From JBGPJM01 sp041485385 (GTDB lineage Bacteria; Planctomycetota; Phycisphaerae; Phycisphaerales; UBA1924): a stretch of DNA of 27,721 bases. Where the stretch lies: contig JBGPJM010000040.1 in assembly GCA_041485385.1 (NCBI GenBank), forward strand, positions 1-27,721, read 5' to 3'. Positions 1-8,927 of the stretch are shown in pieces; positions within the stretch are counted from its first letter, which is position 1; every line of letters begins with the position of its first letter. The notes beneath the pieces were generated by a model that saw only the letters and a program-made list of their open reading frames with translations, searched no databases and had not been told where the DNA came from. Position numbers and translations under genes: made by a program.

Positions 1-448
1 GGGGGCTCCGGGGACGGGATGGGGGGGAGAGGCGCAAGGGGTTGGGGGTCCTGGGGGAAAAGTGAGCAGAAAGCAGTGAGCAGAAGAGAGAAGGCGTTGA
101 GGCGTGGAGTGGCGGCGCGCGGTCGGGGCGCTCGGGCGTGATGGCACGGGTGGCCCCTCTACCTATGGGCCATCGGTCCTGTTTGCGCGCCCAAAATGGG
201 AAATAGCGGAGGGTCGAATCGCGTAAGTGCTTGTGGCGCAAGGAGAAGAAAATTGTGAGGTGTGCGCTTTTGGGCGCGCCGGGCGTGCCTGTTCTGCGCG
301 CGCAAACTGACTCCGCCGTTCAGGGGGGCTGCTTGCCGCGGCCGCCGCGGGTGCCCGGTTCGCCGCCTCCGTCGACCGGGGCACGCTCGGGCTGGCATCA
401 CGGAAGGGCTGAACGACCACCGTCGTTGGTCGCGCCGAACGACAAGGG
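1..448. other. Gene-free G-rich edge region
   Basis: No convincing gene is visible. Positions 1-57 carry seven runs of three to seven G on the plus strand, a pattern that can fold as G-quadruplexes. An 11-nt direct repeat (AGTGAGCAGAA) occurs at 61-71 and 75-85. A perfect 12-nt inverted repeat pairs GCGCGCCCAAAA at 185-196 with TTTTGGGCGCGC at 268-279. A 22-nt stretch at 184-205 recurs in reverse complement at 8771-8792 with two mismatches. Open frames here are rich in Arg and Pro and look like chance frames of GC-rich DNA. Confidence 0.6.
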
Positions 449-484
449 AAAAAAAAGGGCGACTCCGCCGTCGCGGAATCGCCC
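449..484 (-). terminator. Intrinsic terminator of the large Ig-repeat protein gene
   Basis: On the minus strand a 12-bp stem (484-473 pairing with 468-457, one imperfect pair) with a 4-nt loop is followed directly by eight T residues (plus-strand A run 449-456). It lies 47 nt past the stop codon at 531, the expected position for Rho-independent termination of that gene. Confidence 0.85.
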
Positions 485-530
485 TCGATCACAGCCCGAT
501 CCTGCCAGTTAGGGTGAAGTGGCGGTCGGA

Positions 531-3500
531 CTAGCACCCCGCAAAGAAGGCGGTGAGGAAGTCGAAGAAGTCCTGGGAGTTGGTGGAGCCGCTGCCGTTG
601 AAGTCGGCATCGCCGGCGAAGAAGGAGGTGAGGAAGTCGAAGAAGTCCTGGCTGTTGACGATGGTGTCGTGGTTCCAATCGGCTGGGCAGCGGGCCGTCA
701 GCCGGGCGGACGTGCTGACGATGGATCCGCATGCGTTGGAAACCGCCGCGCTGTACCGAGCCGCGTCACCGGGCCGGGCATTAGTGATGACTAGGATGGG
801 CGAGGTGGCGCCCGAGATGAGGCTTCCGGTTCCGCTGGGGCCGTTGGCGAGGTTGACGCCGTTGCGACGCCACTGGTAGTTCACGGGGTCGGTGCTGCTT
901 GCGCCCGCGGAGAAGGTGACGGTCTGTCCCGGGAAAACGTCGCGGTTCTCCGGGCGCTGCGTCATGGTGATGGTGCAGGGGAACTCGCACTCATCGGGGA
1001 TGTTGTTGGTGTTGGCATCGATGCTCTCGCCGGCGGCGATGTCGACGGCATCGTCGCGCCCGTTCCCGTTGCAATCCAGTCCGGGGAGGGGCAGGATCTC
1101 GATGCTGGGGTTGAACGTGCATGCCTGGCCGGGTGTATTGACGCGGCACGCCGGCGAGCCCAAGGGACCGACCCAGAGGTCCAGCGTCGAGTTGCCGCCG
1201 ATCCAGATATTGAGCAAGTCGTACGGTTGCCCGAAAACCACGAGATGGCTGGGGTTGGCGTCGATCTGCGCGTTCGTACATGGGCGCGGCAGGGAGCTGA
1301 AATACTGATCGATGCTGTCGGCGAACGCGATCGCCACATCCGCGAGGGTCAAGTTGGAGGGCACGCCCGCCACGTTGGCGGTACCGGTGTCCTGGAAGGG
1401 AGCGGCCGTATTGGTCGAGGTGATCCTCCAGGACCAGGGCGTGTTGTTGGGGCCGCCCGCGAGCTGGTATGTGAGCACGCGGTGGTTGTTGGCGCCATCC
1501 TCCGGGCAATACGGGATGACGGTCAGGATGGCTGGAGAGCTGGTCTGGGACGGCGGGCAGTCCCCGGACACGATCACGCGGTAGGTGCCCTGATCGGTCG
1601 GGCAGGTGCTGCTGATCTGGAGAACGGCGGTGGTCGCGCCGGCGATGGTGCTCCCGCAGGTGTTCGTGCCATCGGCTACGGTGGCGAACACGCCGGGGCT
1701 CACCATCTTCTCCCATGTATAGACGAGGTTGGCCCCGCCGGCGGCAACGGCCAGGGTGACGGTCTGGCCCTCGTTGACCGACGTGTTCTGCGGGTTGAAC
1801 GAGATCACGGGCGGGGCGCCGGGGGTCAGCGTCACCTGGTTGCTGTGCAAGCCCGTGCTGCACACGTTCGAGACGACGACTTCGATGGCGTCGGTCGATC
1901 CACTCACGCTCACCATAGCGGTGTCGGTCGTGGTGTTCATGTTCGTGTGGGTCACCAGGATGGACCCGTTCCGCATCCAGGTGTAGGTGTAGGGCGGGGC
2001 ACCGGCCACGCTCACGCTGAACGTTCTGCTCTGGCCGTTGCAACCGGTCTGGGAGACTGGTTGGCTGACGATGGTGACCGGGGTGCGCACAGCGAGTGTG
2101 GCGACGGAAACCTGGCCCGTGCTGCCGCAGAGGTTCTGGGCCTGGACCCTGATCTGGCACCCGTCGTCGGAGGCCAGAAGCGGCCCAGTGGTGTAGCTGG
2201 TGGCGTTCGGCGAGGGGCCGAGAACGGAGACGCCGCATTTGAACCACTCGAACGTGACGGGGGCCGTGCCGATGGCGCTGACGCTGTAGGTGACGGAATC
2301 GGCGACGCAGTACGGATGTGGTGTCGGCGCGGAGATGGTTGCTGTTGGTGGAGTGTTGACGACGACGGGAACCGGGGCGGAGGTGGCCGCGGGAGCGCAG
2401 GAGTTGCTGACCTGGACGGTGTAGTTGTACGTGGTTCCGTTGCCGGAGGCCGTGAGCGGCGGAGTGGTGTACGTCGGGATGGTGGTGGTGCCGACGTTGC
2501 TGCCGTTGCGGAACCAGGTGTAGGTCAGAGGCGGGCTCCCTTCCGGCGTCACCGAGAGGATGACGCTGTCCCCGGAGCAGATAGGCGTGGGACCGGCGAC
2601 ACTGATCGCGGAGACGGTGGGGGCTGTATTGACGGTGAGTATAGCGGTCGTGCTCGTCGTCACGCCGCAACTGTTCGTCGCGTCCACGCGGTAGGTGCCC
2701 CCGTCCCCGGCCGAGATCACAGGGATGGTGAGGACCGAGCCGTTGGCCCCGCCGGAGGTCAGCGCTGTCCACCCGCCTGATCCGTCGGACTTGAACCAGT
2801 GGAAGACCGGCAAAGGGCTCTCCGAGGACGACGCGGTCCAGGTGAATGACACCGCGCCGAGGCAAACCGCTCGCGGCGTCAGCGTCGGTGAGGTAGGAGC
2901 CCCGTTCAGACTATTGAGGTACGCAGCCCCGTGTGGAACAGGTACGCAGGGAGAGAAGGTGCAGCACGCAACGTCCCCGGGACTGCCGGCGATCACGCCG
3001 TTGGAGGGGCCGTGGACGGCGACGCGGCCGTTGATCACTGGCTGCGGCAGGACCCTGTCCAGCGACCACGCGGAACCGTCGAAGGAATACACGCGGACAT
3101 TGCCGGATGTGCAACAGCACAGCGCGGTGCCGGCGGCGGAGGCCACCGCCTTATTTCCGCTGATCGCGAAGTCGTCGGCGTTGGTCAACGCAGACTGGTA
3201 GGCCCAGGTACTCCCGGTCAGCCGGTATTCCGCCACGCGGGTCACCGGCATGCACTGGGAGCAGTTCAGGTCATACTCCACGAGGGCTTCAGACCCGGAG
3301 AGCCGCGCCCTCGCTCCAAGAGCGCTGTTTGGCGGCGGCGTGAGAGCGTACTGGTAAGTCCATTGACCCGAGCCGGCGTTGTCCCACTTGAAGACGTAGA
3401 TGTTGTGCGTCGCTCCGACCATGAGCCAATCGCCGCTGGCGGAGACGGATGTGCCGAATCGGGAGTTCGCGCGAAGAATCTCGTCGAAATCCTGAGGATC

Positions 3501-4199
3501 GACGAGGCTGGCCAAGGGAGTCTGATCGGAGCCGGCGTACACCTCGCCGTAATGCACCTCACCGTTGGGCCCCGCTGCATAGGGCGCGCCCACGATCATG
3601 CCGTGCGGCGAAAGGGCGACGGAGGTTCCAAACCGATCAGGTGTCGAGACGGGAGAGTACCAGGGGGCGCCAGTCTGGTAGTCCACCGATGCTGATTGGG
3701 AAGACGGGTACCATCGGTACTCGAGCTGTTCGACGATCCCAGTATTGTTTGACCACCCCGGCGCTCCAATGGCGAGCCACGTGCTCCAGTACGTGGGGGC
3801 GTGGAGCGGCTCGAAGTAAACCGGCTCGCTCAGGGCCAGCACCGTGCCGAACTCCTGGTTCGTTACCCCATCGTCGAGGTACACGTTGCTCGCGGATTGA
3901 GGGACCCACGTTCCTCCCTGCATCCAATAGAAATGGACAGCGCCGCGCACGGTCCCGTTTGCGTCCAGGTGACGCGGATCGCCCACGAAGGCGATGCGGG
4001 GGGCATTGGTGGTCGGGTCCGAGACCCCGATGGCCACGGCGCCACCGAAGGCATCGGAGTTCGCCGCGGGACGGTTCGGGTCGTCGATGCGCTGGCTGAC
4101 GCACTGCGCCGTTGCGGTCGGCGACCCCGCGACGGCGCAAGCGATCCCCGCCGCCGCCCACGGAACGAACGAACGCGTGATTCTCTTGATATACCTCAT
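531..4199 (-). CDS. Secreted multidomain FG-GAP-like / Ig-like repeat protein with C-terminal dockerin-like repeats
   Basis: A large exported surface or secreted protein of 1222 aa; its partner or substrate cannot be told. The chosen ATG at 4199 has an AAGGAG ribosome site (4208-4213) with ideal spacing and opens a classic signal peptide (MRYIKR, a hydrophobic stretch, then a TATA-Q cleavage region). An upstream in-frame start at 4292 would add 31 unlikely residues. Residues ~35-430 hold FG-GAP/integrin-like beta-propeller repeats (recurring FGTSV and VGAP motifs). About five Ig-like modules follow (WFK/WFRNG/WMRNG cores), then a DCNGNGRDD calcium-loop segment, another Ig module (YQWRRNG), and two copies of an NSQDFFDFL repeat ending in Gly-Cys. 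This tail matches what is called a GC-type dockerin in Phycisphaerales secreted proteins. A strong terminator follows, so the gene is probably monocistronic. Confidence 0.9.
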   Translation of the reverse strand: MRYIKRITRSFVPWAAAGIACAVAGSPTATAQCVSQRIDDPNRPAANSDAFGGAVAIGVSDPTTNAPRIAFVGDPRHLDANGTVRGAVHFYWMQGGTWVPQSASNVYLDDGVTNQEFGTVLALSEPVYFEPLHAPTYWSTWLAIGAPGWSNNTGIVEQLEYRWYPSSQSASVDYQTGAPWYSPVSTPDRFGTSVALSPHGMIVGAPYAAGPNGEVHYGEVYAGSDQTPLASLVDPQDFDEILRANSRFGTSVSASGDWLMVGATHNIYVFKWDNAGSGQWTYQYALTPPPNSALGARARLSGSEALVEYDLNCSQCMPVTRVAEYRLTGSTWAYQSALTNADDFAISGNKAVASAAGTALCCCTSGNVRVYSFDGSAWSLDRVLPQPVINGRVAVHGPSNGVIAGSPGDVACCTFSPCVPVPHGAAYLNSLNGAPTSPTLTPRAVCLGAVSFTWTASSSESPLPVFHWFKSDGSGGWTALTSGGANGSVLTIPVISAGDGGTYRVDATNSCGVTTSTTAILTVNTAPTVSAISVAGPTPICSGDSVILSVTPEGSPPLTYTWFRNGSNVGTTTIPTYTTPPLTASGNGTTYNYTVQVSNSCAPAATSAPVPVVVNTPPTATISAPTPHPYCVADSVTYSVSAIGTAPVTFEWFKCGVSVLGPSPNATSYTTGPLLASDDGCQIRVQAQNLCGSTGQVSVATLAVRTPVTIVSQPVSQTGCNGQSRTFSVSVAGAPPYTYTWMRNGSILVTHTNMNTTTDTAMVSVSGSTDAIEVVVSNVCSTGLHSNQVTLTPGAPPVISFNPQNTSVNEGQTVTLAVAAGGANLVYTWEKMVSPGVFATVADGTNTCGSTIAGATTAVLQISSTCPTDQGTYRVIVSGDCPPSQTSSPAILTVIPYCPEDGANNHRVLTYQLAGGPNNTPWSWRITSTNTAAPFQDTGTANVAGVPSNLTLADVAIAFADSIDQYFSSLPRPCTNAQIDANPSHLVVFGQPYDLLNIWIGGNSTLDLWVGPLGSPACRVNTPGQACTFNPSIEILPLPGLDCNGNGRDDAVDIAAGESIDANTNNIPDECEFPCTITMTQRPENRDVFPGQTVTFSAGASSTDPVNYQWRRNGVNLANGPSGTGSLISGATSPILVITNARPGDAARYSAAVSNACGSIVSTSARLTARCPADWNHDTIVNSQDFFDFLTSFFAGDADFNGSGSTNSQDFFDFLTAFFAGC
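541..657 (-). repeat. Tandem dockerin-like DNA repeat
   Basis: Two 42-nt copies at 541-582 and 616-657, 75 nt (25 codons) apart, differ at about four positions. They encode the paired NSQDFFDFLT(S/A)FFAG units at the protein C-terminus. The acidic Asp/Asn loops ahead of each helix resemble EF-hand calcium sites, as in dockerins. Confidence 0.75.
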
Positions 4200-4283
4200 G
4201 GCGGTAACTCCTTGGACAAGAAGACTGGAAACTGCGGAACGATCGAGCGGAGAGGCGGTCCCGTTGCCATGCCTCCCGTCGGG

Positions 4284-4300
4284 GGCAGCCATCGGCTGCC
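4284..4300. promoter_or_regulatory. Perfect 7-bp inverted repeat in a divergent leader region
   Basis: GGCAGCC and GGCTGCC flank a 3-nt centre (ATC) between the divergent large secreted protein gene and the sigma factor gene. It could be a leader hairpin of the minus-strand gene or an operator. A weaker inverted repeat (ACCTC/GAGGT, 7-nt spacer) lies at 4341-4357. No consensus promoter was recognised here. Confidence 0.3.
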
Positions 4301-4377
4301 ACCATTCGTCTCCGCTCTCGCCGGGCTCTCGTTACACGCCACCTCGTTAAAAGAGGTTGAGTTGGTCGTTTGGCCGT

Positions 4378-5007
4378 ATGATTTCAGCCATGCCGGGGCT
4401 CACGTTGAACTTCCGAACCGCGACAACCACGCAGTTGCTCGACTCGCTGAAGGACGAGTCCAACGAGCAGGTGTGGCTCGATTTCGACGCTCGGTACCGC
4501 CCGATCATCGAGGGCGTGGCGCGCCGGCTGGGGCTGCCTCCGGAGGACGCGGCGGATGTGGCCCAGGAGACGCTGGCGAGGTTCGTGCGCGACTACCGGC
4601 TCGGGAGGTACGAGCGCGGCAAGGGGCGGTTGCGCACCTGGATCATGCAGATCGCCCGGCACCGTTCGATCGACCTGATCCGGGTGCATTCGCGCTCGCC
4701 CGCGCGGCGACTGGACACCACATTGGGGGGCGAGCCGTCGGAGGAAGCGGTGCAATCCGTGTGGGAGTCGGAGGAGGAGCGGGCCGTCTATCAGGCCGCC
4801 CATCGGGAGCTGCGCGAGACGACCAGGGCCGACCCGGCGACGCTGCGGGCGTTCGAGCTGACGGCCGTCCAGGGCCTCTCGACGGAGGCCGCGGCGGCCG
4901 AGTGCGGGATGACCGTCGAGCAGGTCCGGGTGTCGCGGCACCGGATCACCAGGCGGCTGGAGGAGATCGTGGCGCGGATGACGGATGCGTACCGGACGGA
5001 CTCGTGA
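4378..5007 (+). CDS. ECF-type RNA polymerase sigma factor
   Basis: An extracytoplasmic-function sigma-70 family protein of about 209 aa that would direct RNA polymerase to a dedicated promoter set. Region 2 is visible as FDARYRPII, DVAQETLARF and GRLRTWIMQIARHRSIDLIR. Region 4 has the helix-turn-helix around LSTEAAAAECGMTVEQV followed by VRVSRHRITRRL. The start is uncertain: ATG 4378 and ATG 4390 are both in frame, a TTG at 4357 is possible, and the only purine-rich tract (4351-4356) is too far from either ATG. The Ser/Thr kinase gene follows after 141 nt on the same strand. ECF factors genetically linked to such kinases are an established planctomycete pattern, so the kinase is the likely regulator of this factor. 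Confidence 0.9.
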   Translation: MISAMPGLTLNFRTATTTQLLDSLKDESNEQVWLDFDARYRPIIEGVARRLGLPPEDAADVAQETLARFVRDYRLGRYERGKGRLRTWIMQIARHRSIDLIRVHSRSPARRLDTTLGGEPSEEAVQSVWESEEERAVYQAAHRELRETTRADPATLRAFELTAVQGLSTEAAAAECGMTVEQVRVSRHRITRRLEEIVARMTDAYRTDS

Positions 5008-5045
5008 TCGGGGTGGAGCGAGCGGGTGATGTGGGGTTTTTCCTT

Positions 5046-5070
5046 GAACTCTGGTGCAACGGGGCGAGTC
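5046..5070 (+). promoter_or_regulatory. Possible ECF-type promoter ahead of the kinase gene
   Basis: GAAC at 5046-5049 and GTC at 5068-5070 are 18 nt apart in the gap between the sigma factor and kinase genes. Many ECF promoters have a GAAC -35 box and a GTC-containing -10 box at about this spacing. Both motifs are short and expected by chance in GC-rich DNA, so this is only a candidate. Confidence 0.2.
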
Positions 5071-5148
5071 GCGGAACGGAATGGTGCTGAGGAGGCGGGC
5101 GGATCCGTCGCGCCCGCGTGATCGCGCCGGTGCTCACAACGAGGACCC

Positions 5149-8100
5149 ATGCCCGAATCGACCCCCAACCGCGCGGAGGCAGGCGGGTGCCCGGACATCG
5201 GGGCCATCGAGGCGATCGCCTCCGGGCGTGCCGCGGCCGAGACGGAGACGTCGCACGTGCGCTCGTGCGGGGCGTGCCGCGCGGCGCTGGAGGAGCTGCG
5301 GGCGCAGGCGCGCACGCACGCGCGGCTCCGTGCGGCGCTGGCCCCGTCGCCGGGCGCCCCCGGCGGTGAGGACCTGCCGGAGGATCTCATCCCGGGCTAC
5401 AGGCTGCTGGCGGAGATCAACCGCGGATCGCAGGGCGTGGTCTACCGGGCGGTGCAGGAGCGGACCAAGCGCACCGTGGCGGTGAAGATGCTGCTGGGAG
5501 GCGCCTTCGCCACCGACCGGCAGCGGGCCCGCTTCGAACGCGAGGTGGAGATCGTCGCGGGGCTCAACCACTCCGGCATCGTCACGATCTACGACCGCAC
5601 GCCCGTTCGCGGCGGGCGCTACGCCTACGCGATGGAATACATCGAGGGGAGCGTGCCGCTGGACGCGTGGCGTCCGGCGTCCGAGGGCGGCGCACGGGCG
5701 CAGGTGCGGACCAGGCTCATCCTCTTTGCGGAGATCTGCGACGCGGTCAGCTACGCGCACCAGCGCGGCGTGATCCACCGCGACCTCAAGCCGGCGAACA
5801 TCCTCATCGACGGCGCGGGCAAGCCGCACGTGCTGGACTTCGGCATCGCCAAGGCCGCGGGTACCGAACCGCCGAGTGGGACGCTCACCGTGGAGTTCGC
5901 CGGCACGCTCGCGTACGCCTCGCCGGAACAGATCGCCGGACGCTCGGGCGACATCGACATCCGGACCGACGTCTACTCGCTGGGCGTCATCTTGTTTCAG
6001 ATGCTCTCGGGCCGGCTGCCCCACCCGCTGGACGGCGGATCCATCGCGGAGGCGGCCCGGATCGTGACCCAGCAGGACGCTCCTCGCCTGGGGGAGATTG
6101 ACCGGTCTTGGCGCGGCGACCTGGACACGATCGCGGCCAAGGCGCTCGAGCGGGACATCGGGCGACGGTACCAGTCGGCGGCGGCGCTGGCGGCGGACAT
6201 CCGGCGCCATCTCACCGGCCGCACGATCGAGGCCCGGCGCGACAGCACGTGGTACGTGCTGCGCAAGATGACCGGGCGCCACAAGGTGTTCGTCGGCACA
6301 GCCCTGGCGGTGGTGTTCGCGGTGCTGGCGTTCGGCGCGGCGATGGCGACGCTCGCCGCCAGCCGCGACCGCGAGCGCCGCGCGCTCGCCGCGAAGCTGG
6401 CCGAGAGCAACATCGAGCTGGGGCGGCGGCTGGGCCTCGGCGGCGCCGTTCCGGATGGCGAGGAACGCATCTGGCCGGAGCTGATCAAGGCCGGCTGCAC
6501 GACGATCGAGCGAGCAGGCCTGCTCTTCACCGCCCCGCCCGAGGTGCTCCACCCGCTGTGGGCGCTCTGGCAGCTCCAGGCTCAGCAGCCATGTGTCCTC
6601 ACGGCCTCGACCACGGGCAATGCTCCCGGATGTCTCTCGTTCGCGGGGCACGATGCGCGCATCAGCCTTCTCTCCCGCGATCGGCTCGATCCGGAGTATT
6701 TCGTCGAGACCTGGGACCTGGCGACCGGTGATCGCCTTGCGCGGGCTCACCTGCAGAGCCCCCGGCGGGATCCGCAGTACTGGTACTCGGCGCCGGAGCA
6801 CGACGTCGCCGTCGGGATCGGCGGCCATCACCTTCTGCTCGCGCGCCTCTCCACCGGCGCCGTGATCGCCGATGCCGAATTCGACTCCGTGATCGGACAG
6901 GGCGCCATCAGCCACGACGGCGCCCGGCTCGCGGTGATCGACGATCAAGGCAGGCTTCGGCTCTGGGAGTTGCCGTCGCTCCACCCTTTGGGGACGGTCG
7001 CCACGGGTGTTCCGCCGTACGCCGCTCCCAGGTTCGGCGACGATGACTCCACACTCACCGCGATCGACCAGAGCCTCATGGTCAGGACGTGGCATGTGGA
7101 CGGCGAGCCGGTGCCGGGCGGCGTCACCGCAGCCGAGGTCGCCAGGCTGAGACCGATCGGGGGCGATCCGCTCAGAGAGAAGTTTCTCATGGAACTTTGC
7201 TCGGGCGCGCCGGTCCTGGTGGTCGCCCGGATGGGCGACGTTCTCCTGTGGACAGGCGCGGGATGGCCGAATGCCAGACGCCTCGAAGGCCAGGGGAACA
7301 CCAGCTCACTCTCCTTGAGCTCGGACGGCCGGCGGCTGGTGACCATGGACCCTTCCCGGCGGCGTACGCGTGTGTGGAACACCGAATCCGGCGAGGTCGT
7401 CGCGACCTTCACGCCTGGGGCGGGAACGATGGCGGGCGGGAGCGCGGTCAGCAGCGACGGCGCCCTGGTGGCATCCGTGAGCCAGGGACGGCTGCTCAAG
7501 GTCTGGGAGGTCGAGCCGGAGGCGTGGGCGCGCGACCGGGTGGATTGGGGTCTGACGGTGCATTCCCTGCAGTTCTTGCGGGACTCGCTCCGGGTCGTCG
7601 CCTGTGGACAGAGCGGCGCCGTGAGCCTCGTCGGCGGGATCGGAACGAGCATCCGGCGCACCGAACTGGAGCTGCGGAAACACGTCGCCAAGTGCGTGGA
7701 TGTCTCTCCGGACGGAGGAACGATCGCGTCGGTTGCTGAGGACGGGGTGCTCTGCCTGACCAACGCGGCGACCGGGGCCCCGGTGTGGTCATCGGCGGTC
7801 ACGTTCATGCGCGACCTGTCGTTCGTGCGGTTCACGCGAGATGGAGCGCAGCTGGTCGTGGCGGGCAGCATCGGCGGCATGGCCATTTTCGACGCGGCGT
7901 CGGGGCACGAGGTCGGTCTGCTTGCAGGAGGGCATTCAAGTCGCATCAGCGCCGTGGCATTCAGCCCCGATGGCCGGACGCTCGCTTCCGCGAGTAATGA
8001 CCAGACGTGCATCCTCTGGGATTTCGAGGCCCGCTCTCCGCGGCTCACCCTGAAGAAACACACCAGCCCCATTCGCACTGTGAGCTTCACACCGGGAGGC

Positions 8101-8502
8101 GGCCGTCTTGTGACCGGGGGCGACGACGGCCTGATCTGCATCTGGGACGCGGCGACCGGCGAACTCGCGCTCCCGCCGCTGAACTGCGGGATGCCGGTTT
8201 ATGCCCTCGCCGTGCATCCCGCCGGCAGGGTGGCCGCCTCCGGACAGACCGACGGCTCCGTGAAGTTTTGGGACCTCCGAACCGGGCGCGAGCTCGCCTC
8301 GTTCAACTACCACTCCGCCGCGGTTTTCTGTCTTGATTTTTCGCCCGACGGCAAGTACCTGGCGTCCGGGAGCGAGGACGGCTCGATCCGGATCTGGGAC
8401 CTGGGCTACTACACACGCCACCTCCGCAACAACCTCGCCTACTGGGTCGGGAAGCTGGCGGCCGGGAAGGACGCGGATTCGGACGAGCCCAAGGCCCCGT
8501 GA
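5149..8502 (+). CDS. Membrane Ser/Thr protein kinase with N-terminal anti-sigma-like zinc motif and C-terminal WD40 propeller
   Basis: A Hanks-type kinase of 1117 aa. The ATG at 5149 has GAGG at 5141-5144. The N-terminus carries H36-x3-C40-x2-C43 (HVRSCGACR), the signature of zinc-binding anti-sigma domains, with another Cys at 14. The kinase domain spans ~83-355: glycine loop INRGSQG (residue 91 is Asn instead of the first Gly), ATP-binding Lys113, catalytic HRDLKPAN at 210-217, DFG at 230-232, and ASPEQ in the activation segment. A transmembrane helix lies at ~379-403. Residues ~490-1110 form WD40 repeats, clearest in the last four (DGRTLASAS..LWD, GGRLVTGGDDG..IWD, SGQTDGSVKFWD, DGKYLASGSEDGSIRIWD). 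The usual layout is kinase in the cytoplasm and propeller outside, so the protein could sense an envelope signal and act on the adjacent sigma factor. Confidence 0.92.
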   Translation: MPESTPNRAEAGGCPDIGAIEAIASGRAAAETETSHVRSCGACRAALEELRAQARTHARLRAALAPSPGAPGGEDLPEDLIPGYRLLAEINRGSQGVVYRAVQERTKRTVAVKMLLGGAFATDRQRARFEREVEIVAGLNHSGIVTIYDRTPVRGGRYAYAMEYIEGSVPLDAWRPASEGGARAQVRTRLILFAEICDAVSYAHQRGVIHRDLKPANILIDGAGKPHVLDFGIAKAAGTEPPSGTLTVEFAGTLAYASPEQIAGRSGDIDIRTDVYSLGVILFQMLSGRLPHPLDGGSIAEAARIVTQQDAPRLGEIDRSWRGDLDTIAAKALERDIGRRYQSAAALAADIRRHLTGRTIEARRDSTWYVLRKMTGRHKVFVGTALAVVFAVLAFGAAMATLAASRDRERRALAAKLAESNIELGRRLGLGGAVPDGEERIWPELIKAGCTTIERAGLLFTAPPEVLHPLWALWQLQAQQPCVLTASTTGNAPGCLSFAGHDARISLLSRDRLDPEYFVETWDLATGDRLARAHLQSPRRDPQYWYSAPEHDVAVGIGGHHLLLARLSTGAVIADAEFDSVIGQGAISHDGARLAVIDDQGRLRLWELPSLHPLGTVATGVPPYAAPRFGDDDSTLTAIDQSLMVRTWHVDGEPVPGGVTAAEVARLRPIGGDPLREKFLMELCSGAPVLVVARMGDVLLWTGAGWPNARRLEGQGNTSSLSLSSDGRRLVTMDPSRRRTRVWNTESGEVVATFTPGAGTMAGGSAVSSDGALVASVSQGRLLKVWEVEPEAWARDRVDWGLTVHSLQFLRDSLRVVACGQSGAVSLVGGIGTSIRRTELELRKHVAKCVDVSPDGGTIASVAEDGVLCLTNAATGAPVWSSAVTFMRDLSFVRFTRDGAQLVVAGSIGGMAIFDAASGHEVGLLAGGHSSRISAVAFSPDGRTLASASNDQTCILWDFEARSPRLTLKKHTSPIRTVSFTPGGGRLVTGGDDGLICIWDAATGELALPPLNCGMPVYALAVHPAGRVAASGQTDGSVKFWDLRTGRELASFNYHSAAVFCLDFSPDGKYLASGSEDGSIRIWDLGYYTRHLRNNLAYWVGKLAAGKDADSDEPKAP

Positions 8503-8927
8503 CCCGAGCACCATCAGTGCTGGCCACCGGCCTTGCGCGACGAACACGAGCAGCCCATCGTCACCTACCGGCGCCCCCGCGGCATCCAGGTCGTGGACCG
8601 TTGGCTCCCCACCAGATACAGGGACAATCCTGCCGCGGCCGCCGCGGCACTCCAGCTTGCCGCGTTGGTCCGATGGGACAAGAAGAGCCTGCGCATGCCG
8701 CCGCTCGAACCGCGCAGAACATCGTGGTTAGTCTACCGAACGTCGCCGAAAACGCGCCGAAACCATGGGGTATTTCCCGATTTGGGCGCGCAGCTCCCTG
8801 GAAGGAGTGAGAAGTGACAGTGAAAGGCCCGGTTTGCCGCGCCGTACCCCCACCCGCCCGCGATTCGAATGCGAGCCCCGCACGCAATCCAGAATCGAAC
8901 CCTCCCGACTCTGCGTCCTCCGCCGCC
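8503..8927. other. Intergenic region with a possible coding relic
   Basis: Between the convergent kinase and chrB-like genes. A frame on the plus strand (8533-8817, TTG start, in the same frame as the kinase stop) has codon-like composition up to about 8700 (segments VTYRRPRGIQVVDRW and ALVRWDKKSL) but no ribosome site, no recognised family, and a less gene-like second half. It may be a decayed gene fragment. A perfect palindrome (TGCCGCGGC, one base, GCCGCGGCA) lies at 8631-8649, and the 22-nt element also seen at 184-205 lies at 8771-8792. No clear terminator was seen. Confidence 0.3.

Noticed and set aside
5134..7095. Long minus-strand frame of 653 aa opposite the kinase gene
   Set aside because: Antisense mirror of a GC-rich coding gene; Arg/Gly/Val/Asp-rich with no family motif, while the plus strand has complete kinase motifs.
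8855..8920. tRNA-like T-loop strings (GGTTCGATTCTGG and ATTCGAATCGC on the minus strand)
   Set aside because: The flanking arms do not pair as a T-stem, and no acceptor stem, D-arm or anticodon arm could be built around them.
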